64,000 nt of DNA from contig CAMMSL010000004.1 in assembly GCA_946499505.1 (NCBI GenBank), positions 62,001 through 126,000 on the forward strand, written 5' to 3'. Positions 52,349 through 61,441 of the stretch are shown piece after piece. Position 1 is the first letter of the stretch; each line of letters begins with the position of its first letter. The notes beneath the pieces were generated by a model that saw only the letters and a list, made by a program, of their open reading frames with translations, was not told the DNA's origin and did not search any database. Origin of the DNA: an uncultured Lachnoclostridium sp. (GTDB taxonomy: Bacteria > Bacillota > Clostridia > Lachnospirales > Lachnospiraceae). Position numbers and translations under genes: made by a program.

Positions 52349-53836
52349 ATGATCACATTTATCATTGGTCTCGTGATCCTTTTCGTGGGAGCTGCGCTCT
52401 ACGGAAAGTTCTGCGAGAAAGTATTCGGTCCTGACGACAGGAAGACTCCTGCCTACACAAAAGAGGACGGTGTAGATTATGTACCTATGAGAGGGTGGAA
52501 GAACAGCCTGATCAACCTGTTGAATATCGCAGGTACAGGCCCGATCCTTGGCCCGATCCAGGGTATCCTGTTCGGACCGATCGCTTTTATCACGATCCCG
52601 ATCGGAAACATTATCGGCGGAGCGATGCACGATTACTTTTCCGGTATGATCTGTCTGCGCGACGGCGGAACGCAGATGCCGGATATGATCCGCAAGTACA
52701 GCAACAAAGGTGTTTATACATTTTACCAGATCTTCTGCAGCCTGCTGCTTCTCCTCGTAGGCGCGGTGTTCATCTATACGCCGGGAGATATTGCGGCAAC
52801 TCAGGTGTTCGGGTTCGATGGATCGGTAACATCCGTGTCCACATGGGTGATCTACGGGGTGATCTTTGTATATTACCTGATCGCAACTGTATTCCCGATC
52901 GATAAGATCATCGGACGGATCTACCCGATCTTCGGTGCGATCCTTCTGTTCTCCGCAATCGGAGTATTTATCGGTATTTTCGTACTTGGATTCCCGCTTA
53001 CTGAGATATGGGATGACTGGAATGCAGGCAGTGTGCTGTACGGCGATTATTTCAGCGCGAACCACTTTATCCCGATCTTCTTTATCACGGTTGCATGTGG
53101 TATCCTCTCCGGATTTCATTCCACACAGACGGCGATCATCTCCCGTACGATGAAGAGCGAGAAGCAGGGACGTATGACATTCTACAACATGATGGTAGTA
53201 GAAGGATTTATCGCTATGGTATGGGCTGCCGGTGCAATGGGCGTTTACAACCTTGGCCTTCAGGAGGCGAATGCATCTCTGGCAACAGCTACGATCGGTG
53301 TAGTATGTAAACACATTCTCGGACCGGTCGGCGGTATCATTGCTCTTCTCGGAGTTATCGTGCTTCCGATCACATCCGGAGATACAGCGCTGCGTGCGCT
53401 CCGTCTGGCGGTTGCGGACGGGCTTCACATTGATCAGAGATCCACGAAGAAGAGGCTCGGTCTTGCTGCAGTTATCTTTGTGCTTGTTGCAGTGATCCTT
53501 GTATTTGCAAAGAGCAATGCGGACGGATTCAATATACTGTGGAGATATTTTGCATGGTCCAACCAGAGCCTGTCCCTGTTCGCGTTCCTTGCGATCACGG
53601 TATGGATGTTCGAGACAGGCAGGACAAAATTTGTCTGGATGCCGCTCATCCCGGGCGCATGGTATACGTTCGTTACGGTTACATATATTGCGAATGCCCA
53701 GATCGGCTTCAATATCCCGTGGCTTGGCGCATATATCATCGGTGTTGTCGCAGCGGCGGCTTATGTGGCGGTACTGCTCTGGTACGGCAGAAAACGTTCG
53801 GCAATCAAAGCAAGGCAGGCCGGTAAAGTAGCATAA
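52349..53836 (+). CDS. cstA: Carbon starvation protein A, peptide or pyruvate transporter
   Basis: 495 residues, about 12-14 membrane segments, with CstA motifs GPILGPIQG, GGAMHDYFSGM and FHSTQTAIISRT. CstA proteins import peptides or pyruvate at the end of growth. The start at 52349 follows AAGGAGGG; an in-frame GTG at 52340 overlaps that site. Shorter than the E. coli 701-residue form, as in the Firmicute CstA class. Confidence 0.92.
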   Translation: MITFIIGLVILFVGAALYGKFCEKVFGPDDRKTPAYTKEDGVDYVPMRGWKNSLINLLNIAGTGPILGPIQGILFGPIAFITIPIGNIIGGAMHDYFSGMICLRDGGTQMPDMIRKYSNKGVYTFYQIFCSLLLLLVGAVFIYTPGDIAATQVFGFDGSVTSVSTWVIYGVIFVYYLIATVFPIDKIIGRIYPIFGAILLFSAIGVFIGIFVLGFPLTEIWDDWNAGSVLYGDYFSANHFIPIFFITVACGILSGFHSTQTAIISRTMKSEKQGRMTFYNMMVVEGFIAMVWAAGAMGVYNLGLQEANASLATATIGVVCKHILGPVGGIIALLGVIVLPITSGDTALRALRLAVADGLHIDQRSTKKRLGLAAVIFVLVAVILVFAKSNADGFNILWRYFAWSNQSLSLFAFLAITVWMFETGRTKFVWMPLIPGAWYTFVTVTYIANAQIGFNIPWLGAYIIGVVAAAAYVAVLLWYGRKRSAIKARQAGKVA

Positions 53837-53875
53837 TATAAAGAAAATTAAATGAAATCATACTAGTCAGTATAA

Positions 53876-53923
53876 AAGCCCGGAGCAGCAGAAATCTTCA
53901 CCGAGATCTGCAGTTCCGGGCTT
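53876..53923. terminator. Bidirectional terminator
   Basis: AAGCCCGGA (53876-53884) with TCCGGGCTT (53915-53923) and CAGA/TCTG inside. Serves cstA and the opposite 53932 gene. Confidence 0.75.
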
Positions 53924-53931
53924 GTTCAGTG

Positions 53932-54363
53932 TTAAAGATAATCTTTCAGCTTCTTCATCAGATCTTCTTCTGTCCGGATAATCTTCTGGGCAAGATCCGC
54001 CGCTTTTTTATCTGCCTTGTTATACTGATGCGCCTTTTCGCCCAATGTTTTGACTCCCATGTTGCACCCGTCCATAAGAAGCTTGGCGACCTGAGTGTTG
54101 TCACTGTTGAATGTCAGTTTTATTTCTGTAGTGAAACGGGATAATGTACTGGCCATGACTCCAGGGGAAACTGCTTCGTTTCCGGCTTCCTTTAGAAGGG
54201 AAACTGCTTCGTCTTCAAGGCATCGGTGCTTTTCTGTATAATCATTGATCAGCTTCCTGAATTCGGTATCCTTAACATATTCCTTTATCTGTTCAAAGCT
54301 TTCCACTGCCATCCGGCATCCGCTGCAGCATTCTTCGAGAAGCTTTCGTGTCTGTTCATCCAT
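53932..54363 (-). CDS. Four-helix-bundle protein, ferritin-like/DUF2383-like
   Basis: 143 residues, all helical. Starts MDEQTRKLLEECCSGCRMAVES with three cysteines near the N-terminus. Weak resemblance to DUF2383/PA2169-type bundles. The start at 54363 follows GGAGGG on the minus strand; upstream in-frame residues are unlikely. Function unknown; a stress or storage role is a guess. Confidence 0.6.
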   Translation of the reverse strand: MDEQTRKLLEECCSGCRMAVESFEQIKEYVKDTEFRKLINDYTEKHRCLEDEAVSLLKEAGNEAVSPGVMASTLSRFTTEIKLTFNSDNTQVAKLLMDGCNMGVKTLGEKAHQYNKADKKAADLAQKIIRTEEDLMKKLKDYL

Positions 54364-54569
54364 AGTGAATCCCTCCTGTGATCTGTTTACAGTTATAGTT
54401 TGTATTTTTTTCAATAATATGTGCCAAATACGGCAGAATTCAGGCATCATAAATTGATTTTTATACTTTCTTACAATATAATAAAGCCGAACCGGAGCAA
54501 TCCCGATGAAAATGCGGGATGTTCACACTTATTAAGATCGGTTCTAAAAAGACAGAAAGGGGGAAGCTT

Positions 54570-55778
54570 ATGCTGACAGGAAAAACAGTTCTTCTGGGTG
54601 TATCAGGCAGTATAGCGGCGTATAAGACGGCGTATCTTGCCAGCGCTCTCAAAAAACTCAATGCGAACGTCCATGTCCTTATGACCCGGAATGCGACAAA
54701 CTTTATCAATCCTATTACATTTGAGACGCTCACGGGCAACAAATGTCTGGTTGATACATTTGACCGGAATTTTGAGTTCAGCGTGGAGCATGTGTCTCTG
54801 GCCAAACAGGCGGATGTGGTTATGATCGCACCGGCCAGTGCCAACGTGATCGGCAAGCTTGCACACGGAATCGCAGATGATATGCTTACCACAACAGTGA
54901 TGGCATGCAAATGCAGGAAACTGATCGCACCGGCAATGAACACGAATATGTTTGAAAATCCGGTGGTTCAGGACAACCTTAAGACGCTTGTCCATTACGG
55001 GTATGAGGTCATCAGCCCGGCTGTGGGATATCTGGCGTGCGGCGACACGGGCGCGGGAAAGATGCCGGAGCCCGAGGTGCTTCTGGAGCATATCCTGCAG
55101 GAGATTGAATTTGAAAAAGACATGCAGGGACTCCGGGTGCTGGTGACGGCGGGGCCTACGCAGGAGGCAATCGATCCGGTTCGGTATATTACTAATCATT
55201 CTACCGGAAAGATGGGGTATGCCATTGCGAAAATAGCGTCAAGGCGCGGCGCAGAGGTGACACTGGTGACTGGGCAGACGGCACTGAGTGATCCGAGGTT
55301 TGTAAACGTCGTGCAGATAAAATCCGCCAGGGAGATGTTTGACGAAGTGACCGGACGGGCAGCGGAACAGGACATTATCATTAAAGCCGCGGCTGTGGCA
55401 GACTACAGGCCGAAGCATGTGAGCAACCGGAAAATGAAGAAGCAGGACGGAAATCTTGTTATTGAACTGGAGCGCACGGATGATATTCTGGCATATCTCG
55501 GAGAGAACAGAAAGCCCGGGCAGTTCCTGTGCGGATTCGCAATGGAGACGGAGAATCTGTTGGAAAACTCCAGAAGGAAGCTGGAGAAAAAGCATCTTGA
55601 TATGATCGTCGCCAACAGTCTGAGAGTAGAAGGCGCCGGTTTTGGCGGCGACACCAACGTGGTGACCTTGATCACAGACTCAGAGGAAATCTCACTCGGT
55701 AAAATGTCAAAAGAGGAGACCGCCTCGCACATTCTTGATCAGATCATGAAGATGCGTAGAGACGGCAAAAATGTTTAA
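54570..55778 (+). CDS. coaBC: Phosphopantothenoylcysteine decarboxylase/synthetase
   Basis: 402 residues. The N-terminal CoaC flavoprotein domain shows GVSGSIAAYK, the active-site PASANVIGKLAHGIADD and PAMNTNM; the C-terminal CoaB domain has TAGPTQEAIDPVRYITNHSTGKMG and AAAVADY. Two consecutive steps of coenzyme A synthesis. AAAGGGGGAAG precedes the ATG at 54570. Grouped with a transporter and coaX. Confidence 0.96.
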   Translation: MLTGKTVLLGVSGSIAAYKTAYLASALKKLNANVHVLMTRNATNFINPITFETLTGNKCLVDTFDRNFEFSVEHVSLAKQADVVMIAPASANVIGKLAHGIADDMLTTTVMACKCRKLIAPAMNTNMFENPVVQDNLKTLVHYGYEVISPAVGYLACGDTGAGKMPEPEVLLEHILQEIEFEKDMQGLRVLVTAGPTQEAIDPVRYITNHSTGKMGYAIAKIASRRGAEVTLVTGQTALSDPRFVNVVQIKSAREMFDEVTGRAAEQDIIIKAAAVADYRPKHVSNRKMKKQDGNLVIELERTDDILAYLGENRKPGQFLCGFAMETENLLENSRRKLEKKHLDMIVANSLRVEGAGFGGDTNVVTLITDSEEISLGKMSKEETASHILDQIMKMRRDGKNV

Positions 55779-55920
55779 CCGTAACGCGGACAGGCATAAC
55801 CGGCGGACGGTAAAAGAAAGAGAAAAATTGAATAAAGAGTAACAGGGTAAATAAGCAGAAGACAGTTCTGCGCCAAAAGTATTGTATCCCGTAAGGGAAT
55901 GATAACAAGGAGGCAATATT

Positions 55921-56604
55921 ATGAACAATTCAACAACACAGAAACCCGCAGGAAGCAGATATAGCACGATGAGCATGGTCCAGGTGGCGATATTCGGTGC
56001 AATCATATGCATCATGGCCTTCACCCCCTTTCTGGGCTATATCCCGCTTGGATTTACAAGGGCAACAATCATCCATATCCCTGTCATTATCGCTTCACTG
56101 CTGATGGGACCGAAGAAAGGCGGCGCGCTTGGCTTCCTGTTCGGTCTGACGAGTTTTATTAATAACACGATCAATCCCAGCGCTACGTCATTTGTATTCA
56201 CTCCATTTTACAGCTTAGGTGAGTTCAGCGGCGGCATCGGGAGCGTGATCATCTGTTTTATCCCACGTATTCTGGTAGGAATCGTTCCGTATTTTGTATA
56301 TAAATTAGTACTCAGACTTTCAAGTGAAACAACAAAGAACCGGGGCGTGTCCAATATCGGGCTCGTATTGGCGGGAATATCAGGAGCTCTTGTAAATACA
56401 CTCCTGGTCATGAACCTTATCTATGTTTTTTTCGGAGATGCCTATATTAAGGCAAGTGAAAAAGCGGTATCACTGGGATATATGGTTATTCTGTCTATAA
56501 TCGGGATCAACGGAGTTCCGGAGGCAATCATTGCAGGCATCCTTACCCTGTGTATCGGCAAAGTACTCCTGAAGAAAAATGTGAGAGAAAGGCTGGGATT
56601 TTAG
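55921..56604 (+). CDS. panT: ECF transporter S component, probable pantothenate transporter
   Basis: 227 residues, six membrane segments. S-component layout (MVQVAIFGAIICIMAFTPFLGYIPLGFTRATIIHIPVIIASLLMGPKKGG). Position between coaBC and coaX suggests that it imports pantothenate, so the specific name PanT rests on context. Needs the shared EcfAAT module, not in this window. Confidence 0.82.
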   Translation: MNNSTTQKPAGSRYSTMSMVQVAIFGAIICIMAFTPFLGYIPLGFTRATIIHIPVIIASLLMGPKKGGALGFLFGLTSFINNTINPSATSFVFTPFYSLGEFSGGIGSVIICFIPRILVGIVPYFVYKLVLRLSSETTKNRGVSNIGLVLAGISGALVNTLLVMNLIYVFFGDAYIKASEKAVSLGYMVILSIIGINGVPEAIIAGILTLCIGKVLLKKNVRERLGF

Positions 56605-56606
56605 CG

Positions 56607-57374
56607 ATGATCTTAGCAATTGATATTGGAAATACGAATATTGTGATCGGCTGCATCGACGGGAAAAAATGTCTTTTCGTCGAGAGGCTGTCCACGGTCC
56701 GGACAAAGACAGAACTGGAGTATGCTTTTGATGTGAAAAATGTACTGGATATTTACCACATTAAGAGGACGGATATTGAGGGCGGAATTATATCTTCAGT
56801 GGTACCTCAGATTACGACTGTGGCAAAGCTTGCGGTTGAGAAAATATTAAAGAAAGAAGTGCTTGTCGTAGGGGCAGGTATCAAGACCGGTCTTAATATC
56901 CGAATCGATAATCCGGCGCAGCTCGGAAGTGATCTTGTGGTTGATTCCGTGGCAGGCATCACCGAATATCCGGTGCCGCTCCTTATTTTTGACATGGGAA
57001 CGGCGAATACTGTCTGCGTGATCGACAAGAACAAAAATTATATCGGCGGGATGATCTACCCGGGAATCGGGGTATCTCTGGATTCTCTGACCGCGCACGC
57101 ATCCCAGCTGGGCGGCATCAGCCTTGAGGCGCCCGAGCATATTATCGGGAAAAATACAGTAGATTGCATGAAGAGCGGAACAATCTACAGTGCTGCGGCT
57201 GCCATTGACGGGATCATTGACAGGCTCCAGGAAGAACTGGGCGGCCAGGCAACCGTGATTGCTACCGGGGGGCTGGCGAAAAAGATTGTACCGTACTGCA
57301 GGAGAAAGATTATATTGGACGATAATCTGCTGCTCAAAGGGCTGGCAGTGATCTACCGCAAAAATAGGAAGTGA
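56607..57374 (+). CDS. coaX: Type III pantothenate kinase
   Basis: 255 residues. ASKHA fold with MILAIDIGNTNIVIG at the N-terminus, FDMGTANT in the middle (the family has DxGTAT-like) and GGMIYPGIGVSLDSL. Phosphorylates pantothenate, the first step of CoA synthesis. Starts two bases after panT ends. CoaX, panT and coaBC together cover uptake and the early steps. Confidence 0.92.
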   Translation: MILAIDIGNTNIVIGCIDGKKCLFVERLSTVRTKTELEYAFDVKNVLDIYHIKRTDIEGGIISSVVPQITTVAKLAVEKILKKEVLVVGAGIKTGLNIRIDNPAQLGSDLVVDSVAGITEYPVPLLIFDMGTANTVCVIDKNKNYIGGMIYPGIGVSLDSLTAHASQLGGISLEAPEHIIGKNTVDCMKSGTIYSAAAAIDGIIDRLQEELGGQATVIATGGLAKKIVPYCRRKIILDDNLLLKGLAVIYRKNRK

Positions 57375-57451
57375 AATCGTAATTTTTCGTACCGGCTATG
57401 ATTGGAAAATCCTTCGAAAAATAGATAATTACAGATTGTCTGATTTACGTA

Positions 57452-57661
57452 TTCGCGGACAGAGAGGGATTGATTCCGACTCCGGCTACAGAGTATAAGA
57501 GAAACTAACAAAGCAGGACGAATGCTAAATACAAATCGATCAAACGGAGAACTCCCAAAGGTCAAACAACTCCGTTTGATCGATTAACGCATTCATCCTG
57601 CTTTTAAGTTCCTCTAACACTCTTACGCAGTCGCCGGAATCAATCCCTCTCTGTCCGCGAA
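57452..57661 (-). repeat. Long hairpin H2 with TGTTTGA/GAGTT cap
   Basis: A perfect 27-bp basal stem (57452-57478 with 57635-57661), an internal loop with GGCGACT opposite CGGAGTC on the minus strand, and a perfect 16-bp apical stem (57534-57549 with 57570-57585). The cap on the minus strand reads TTGTTTGA-CC-TTTG-GG-AGTT. It is the counterpart of H1 with different paired bases. Confidence 0.75.
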
Positions 57662-57833
57662 AGGCGCATCAAATCGTCTTTATATATCTGTTTCCCACGT
57701 CTTCCTATCCATCCACCGGTTCAATAAATACTCATATGAGCTGAAAGAAATCAGAACTTTTTTAACTAAGATTCCATGTATTCTAACTGACATAAATCCA
57801 TTAAGTTGTGGGTTCGAATTAGAACCGCAATGA

Positions 57834-58039
57834 TTTCTGGTCTGCTTGATTAATATTTATCTGCAGGATACTCCCATGTCAAGCCCTTGCCTGTAAACAG
57901 GTGCATCGCAGGCTTGACATGGGAGCATCCTGCAGACATAAAGCAGACAAGCGGAACCAGAAATCTCTATAACCGGAAGCGATTCTCTTCCTGATATATA
58001 AATAAGCTCTTCTCGATCTCTCCCCCTCAACCGGTTTCT
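57834..58039. repeat. Palindromic insertion within copy 2
   Basis: Compared with copy 1, 196 bases (57839-58034) are added between two TTTCT pentamers (57834-57838, 58035-58039). The insert has a 25-base inverted repeat with one mismatch (CTGCAGGAT.CTCCCATG.. against its complement) and flanking GTCTGCTT/AAGCAGAC. A MITE-like insertion with target duplication is one reading; an extra RNA arm is the other. Confidence 0.55.
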
Positions 58040-58092
58040 TTGACTTTCAGTTTGTCGGAGTGACTGCCGAATCCGATAAAGCAGAAAACAGG

Positions 58093-58353
58093 CGGAGATG
58101 GGGCATGGGAAGACTTAAAAAGAGCTGGGAGGTATGTGAGGAAGGCGACTTCGAAATAATCTGTTGGAAAAAGTTAAGGGTCTGGAAGCTGATGTTAAGC
58201 CGCAAAATGGACTGTTTGAGCCAAAGGCGAGTTGTCCATTTTGCGGCTTTGCTTTTAATCAGATTTCAGATCCTTTAGTTTTTCTCAGATTATGGAGCGG
58301 AGCCTGAAGCACATGCCTCTCAGTTCAAAAAGTATTTCCGTGCCTCATCTCCG
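58093..58353 (+). repeat. Long hairpin H3 with TGTTTGA/GAGTT cap
   Basis: A 261-base imperfect hairpin. Basal pair CGGAGATG/CATCTCCG (58093-58100, 58346-58353), an internal loop with GGCGACT opposite GGAGCC, and a perfect 16-bp apical stem (58197-58212, 58234-58249). The cap is TGTTTGA-GCC-AAA-GGC-GAGTT. Located next to copy 2 but in the opposite direction, without the other conserved blocks. Confidence 0.75.
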
Positions 58354-58402
58354 TTTGTTTTCGTATATTATGCGTAAGGCATTTAATCCAACAAATTAAA
58401 AT

Positions 58403-59266
58403 TTATTTTGTCAAAACCTCTATTCCATTTTCTGTGACAAGCACCATATACTCAATCTGGGCGGACAGTCCGTCATCTATGGTATACACGGTCCAGCCGT
58501 TATCTTCATCTACAAAGTAATCCGGGCTGCCTTCGTTGATCATGGGTTCGATGGTAAACATCATGCCCGGCACGAGGAGCATTTCGCTTCCCTTTGGCGT
58601 GACGTAGCTTACGAATGGATCTTCGTGAAATTCAAGGCCGATACCGTGGCCGCCGATTTCTTCGACTACGGAATACCCGTTTGCTTTTGCGTGCGTGTTG
58701 ATCGCATCGGCGATATCACCTAAGTGTCCCCATGGCTTTGCGGCTGCAAGGCCGAGTTCTACGCATTCTTCCGTGACGCGGATCAGGCGCTCGGCGCGCT
58801 CCGAAATCTTTCCCATTTTGAACATACGTGAAGCATCGGAGAAATATCCGTCCACAATAGTGGACACATCGACGTTGATGATGTCTCCTTCTTTCAGGAT
58901 GATATTTTCATCCGGGATGCCGTGGCAGATTTCATTATTCAGCGATGTGCAGACGCTCTTCGGGAATCCCTGATAATTCAGGGGAGCAGGAATACCGCCG
59001 TGCTCGGTCGTAAAGCGGTATACGATGTCGTCGATCTCGGCGGTGCTCATTCCGATATGAATGTGTTTTGCCACTTCATCAAGCACTGCTGTGTTGAGTG
59101 CGGCGCTCGTCTTTATCTTTTCTATCTGGGCCGGTGTCTTGAGCAGTTTGCGGGTGGGTACGATCTCGCCCTTTTCTGCATGTAAAAGCATTTTTTCTTC
59201 AATCGGCATATGGCATTTTTTATATTTTTTGCCGCTGCCGCACCAGCATAGCTCATTTCTTTCCAT
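58403..59266 (-). CDS. map: Methionine aminopeptidase with SEC-C zinc motif
   Basis: 287 residues. The N-terminus MERNELCWCGSGKKYKKCH is a SEC-C zinc-binding motif. The peptidase domain carries metal ligands in NVDVSTIVDGYFSDASR, GHGIGLEFHEDP and FTIEPMI. Removes initiator methionine. The start at 59266 follows AGAGGAG on the minus strand; eight extra upstream in-frame residues are unlikely. The SEC-C form is a second, Clostridia-common MetAP type. Confidence 0.93.
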   Translation of the reverse strand: MERNELCWCGSGKKYKKCHMPIEEKMLLHAEKGEIVPTRKLLKTPAQIEKIKTSAALNTAVLDEVAKHIHIGMSTAEIDDIVYRFTTEHGGIPAPLNYQGFPKSVCTSLNNEICHGIPDENIILKEGDIINVDVSTIVDGYFSDASRMFKMGKISERAERLIRVTEECVELGLAAAKPWGHLGDIADAINTHAKANGYSVVEEIGGHGIGLEFHEDPFVSYVTPKGSEMLLVPGMMFTIEPMINEGSPDYFVDEDNGWTVYTIDDGLSAQIEYMVLVTENGIEVLTK

Positions 59267-59357
59267 GAAATACATCTCCTCTAAATACAATCATTTATTA
59301 TTACACAATGGCAGAGCAAAGCTGCCAAATAGCAGTGTACAGGGACACTGCAGCAGA

Positions 59358-60593
59358 TCAGAAACGATGGATGAACAGACCGCTTCGCAGTTTCGGTTCA
59401 AACCATGTTGATTTCGGCGGCATGAGCATCCCGGCATCGGCTACGGACAGGAGTTCATCCATTGATGTGGGATACATGGAAAATGCCATTCCGTCAGAGG
59501 CATCTGCCGTCTCCTCAAGTGCTTCGAGTCCGCGGATACCTCCGATAAATCGGATGCGGGGATCGGTCTTGGGGTCAGCTATGCCGAAAACAGGCTCCAG
59601 GATATGATCCTGCAGGATCGAGACATCCAGACCCTTTACAGGATCGTCGGACATCAATTCGGGAGAAGCGGTGATCTGATACCATTTTTTTTGGAAGTAC
59701 AGGCCGAATTCTCCTTTGTGCGCAGGATGGTATGCCTCTGTCCCGATTTCTCTGATCTTAAAGCCATCCTTTATCTTATCAAGAAATGCGTCAAATGTAC
59801 ACCCATTCCTGTCTATGACTACGCGATTGTAGTCATAGATCCGGAGCTCATCTGAGGGAAAGAGGACCGAGAGAAAGTAGTTGTACTCTTCCCTGCCGGT
59901 ATTATCTGGATTTGCGGCCCTCCGCATCTGTCCGACTCTGACGGCGGATGCTGCTCTGTGATGTCCGTCAGCAATATAAAGATGGGGAATATCTTTGAAT
60001 AATTGAGAAATAGTATCAATATATTCTCTGCCGTCAATTTTCCATACCTGATGGCGCACCCCGTCATTGCTGGTGAAATCATACAGAGTCGGATTTGTTT
60101 TTACGTCATTGATGATCTGACGGAGCGCTGTACAGGGCCTGTATGCAAGAAAGATCGGTCCGGTCTGGGCGCTGCAGGCGTCAACATGATGCACACGGTC
60201 TTCTTCTTTGGCGGCCAGTGTGTTCTCGTGTTTCAGGATCACACCGTTAATATAATCATCGATAGCGGCGCAGCCGACCAGTCCGGTCTGTGTCCTGCCG
60301 TTCATAGTAAGCGCATATATATAATAACACTCCGTGCTGTCCTGTATAAAGGATCCGTCTGCGATCATAGCGTCAAGAGTACGCCGCGCTGTTTGATAGA
60401 CCTCGGGGGAGTAGATGTCAGTATTTTCCGGCATAAGTGTTTCCGCACGGTCAATCTTTAAAAATGACAGGGGATTTGTCTTGACAATTTCCCTTGCTTC
60501 ACTGCTGCTGTATACATCATAGGGAAGCGCTGCTATGGACGCGGCCAGATCAGCAGCCGGGCGTATCCCTTTGAATGGGCGGATAGTGCTCAT
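59358..60593 (-). CDS. DUF1015 family protein, SerK-like
   Basis: 411 residues, starting STIRPFKGIRPAADLAASIAALPYDVYSS, typical of DUF1015. YIADGHHRAASAVRVG is a ParB/Srx-like nucleotide-binding motif. Relatives of this fold include archaeal free serine kinase SerK and SbnI; the activity of bacterial DUF1015 proteins has little direct evidence. Lies 92 bases upstream of map on the same strand. Confidence 0.8.
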   Translation of the reverse strand: MSTIRPFKGIRPAADLAASIAALPYDVYSSSEAREIVKTNPLSFLKIDRAETLMPENTDIYSPEVYQTARRTLDAMIADGSFIQDSTECYYIYALTMNGRTQTGLVGCAAIDDYINGVILKHENTLAAKEEDRVHHVDACSAQTGPIFLAYRPCTALRQIINDVKTNPTLYDFTSNDGVRHQVWKIDGREYIDTISQLFKDIPHLYIADGHHRAASAVRVGQMRRAANPDNTGREEYNYFLSVLFPSDELRIYDYNRVVIDRNGCTFDAFLDKIKDGFKIREIGTEAYHPAHKGEFGLYFQKKWYQITASPELMSDDPVKGLDVSILQDHILEPVFGIADPKTDPRIRFIGGIRGLEALEETADASDGMAFSMYPTSMDELLSVADAGMLMPPKSTWFEPKLRSGLFIHRF

Positions 60594-60760
60594 AGATGAT
60601 CTCCTTTTTAAAATAATTTTTTAAATACGTCTCTTTACCATGGATATTCTAACACACCTGAAAGTCATTTACTACCGCGCGATTCGACAAAAACCTCTAT
60701 TTTTACTTGCCCGCGGGTGAAAAGTATAGTAGTATTAATATCCGAAGGAGAGATATTTTT

Positions 60761-61333
60761 ATGTGGTATTGGATCGTAATGTTCATCCTCATTGCCGGCA
60801 GCATCGGCATGCTGGGTGTATCATTTAGCAGTATAAAGAAAAACAAGGCGATTGCCGCAGCACAGACAGATGGCAGCGGCCGGAGGCGCAGACGCCGGGA
60901 CGAAGAAGAGGAAGAAGACGAATATGTTGCGCCGCCCCGGCGGAGAAGACGTCCGGAGCAGGATCCGGAGGAGCAGCCGCAGAAGCGGCAGCGCAGAAAG
61001 AAACGCCAGTGGAAGATCCTTCTGGAAGATATTGACAGCTGGGATAAATACAGCTTCACCTTTTACGATACTGTAGGTATCGGCAGGGGAAAAGATGGAA
61101 GCATGTATGAAAAATATCTTCCGATCATGGGGGATGGCAGAGTGTCAAAGATACACTGCGCGATTATCCACCGAGGAGATAAACTTTACCTGAAAGATGA
61201 GGGCTCCAGGAACGGAACTTATCTGAACGGTGAGCGGATCGACCGGCCGGTGGTAATACAGAGGGATGATATCATCGGTATCGGAGAGACCCGTCTGGAA
61301 ATCCAGAGAATCCTGAGAGAAAGCGAGTCATAA
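60761..61333 (+). CDS. Membrane-anchored FHA-domain protein
   Basis: 190 residues. One N-terminal membrane segment (WIVMFILIAGSIGMLGVSF), an Arg/Glu-rich low-complexity linker (about 38-85), then an FHA domain (GRGKDGSMYEKYLPIMGDGRVSKIHCAI and DEGSRNGTYLNGERI). FHA domains bind phosphothreonine, so it probably reads out Ser/Thr kinase signalling. AAGGAGAG supports the ATG at 60761. A terminator follows. Confidence 0.88.
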   Translation: MWYWIVMFILIAGSIGMLGVSFSSIKKNKAIAAAQTDGSGRRRRRRDEEEEEDEYVAPPRRRRRPEQDPEEQPQKRQRRKKRQWKILLEDIDSWDKYSFTFYDTVGIGRGKDGSMYEKYLPIMGDGRVSKIHCAIIHRGDKLYLKDEGSRNGTYLNGERIDRPVVIQRDDIIGIGETRLEIQRILRESES

Positions 61334-61338
61334 CAGTG

Positions 61339-61376
61339 AAAATCGTTCGGAACAAAAAGTCCGGGCGATTTTTTTG
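61339..61376 (+). terminator. Intrinsic terminator
   Basis: AAAATCGTTCGGA (61339-61351) with TCCGGGCGATTTT (61360-61372), continuing into T. Confidence 0.8.
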
Positions 61377-61441
61377 CAGAACAGAAAGTATTTGCGTTGC
61401 ATATAATAGCCATATAATGTCTCCACGGGAGTGAATGATCT

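Larger units (their letters stand above)
57378..58086 (-). ncRNA. Large structured non-coding element, copy 2
   Basis: Colinear with 22605-23118 in inverted orientation, with one insertion (57839-58034). Without the insertion and a 5-base duplication it is about 508 bases, against 514 in copy 1. Shared blocks in minus orientation include ATTCGGCAGTCACT, TGAAAGTCAAAGAAA, TAATTCGAACCC, AGTTCTGATTTCTT, GGCGACTG, CCGGAG and GCCGGTACGAAAAAT. It occupies the gap between coaX and the converging map gene. No convincing ORF. Confidence 0.65.

Noticed and set aside
52346-53428. Long minus-strand reading frame of about 360 codons
   Set aside because: Antisense shadow of cstA; no ribosome site, composition as expected from the opposite coding strand. 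The same applies to 10602-11774 and 29697-30821.
58060-58278. Short ORFs inside the long hairpins (also 22961-23188)
   Set aside because: They run through stem arms and loops, have no ribosome site and match no known protein.
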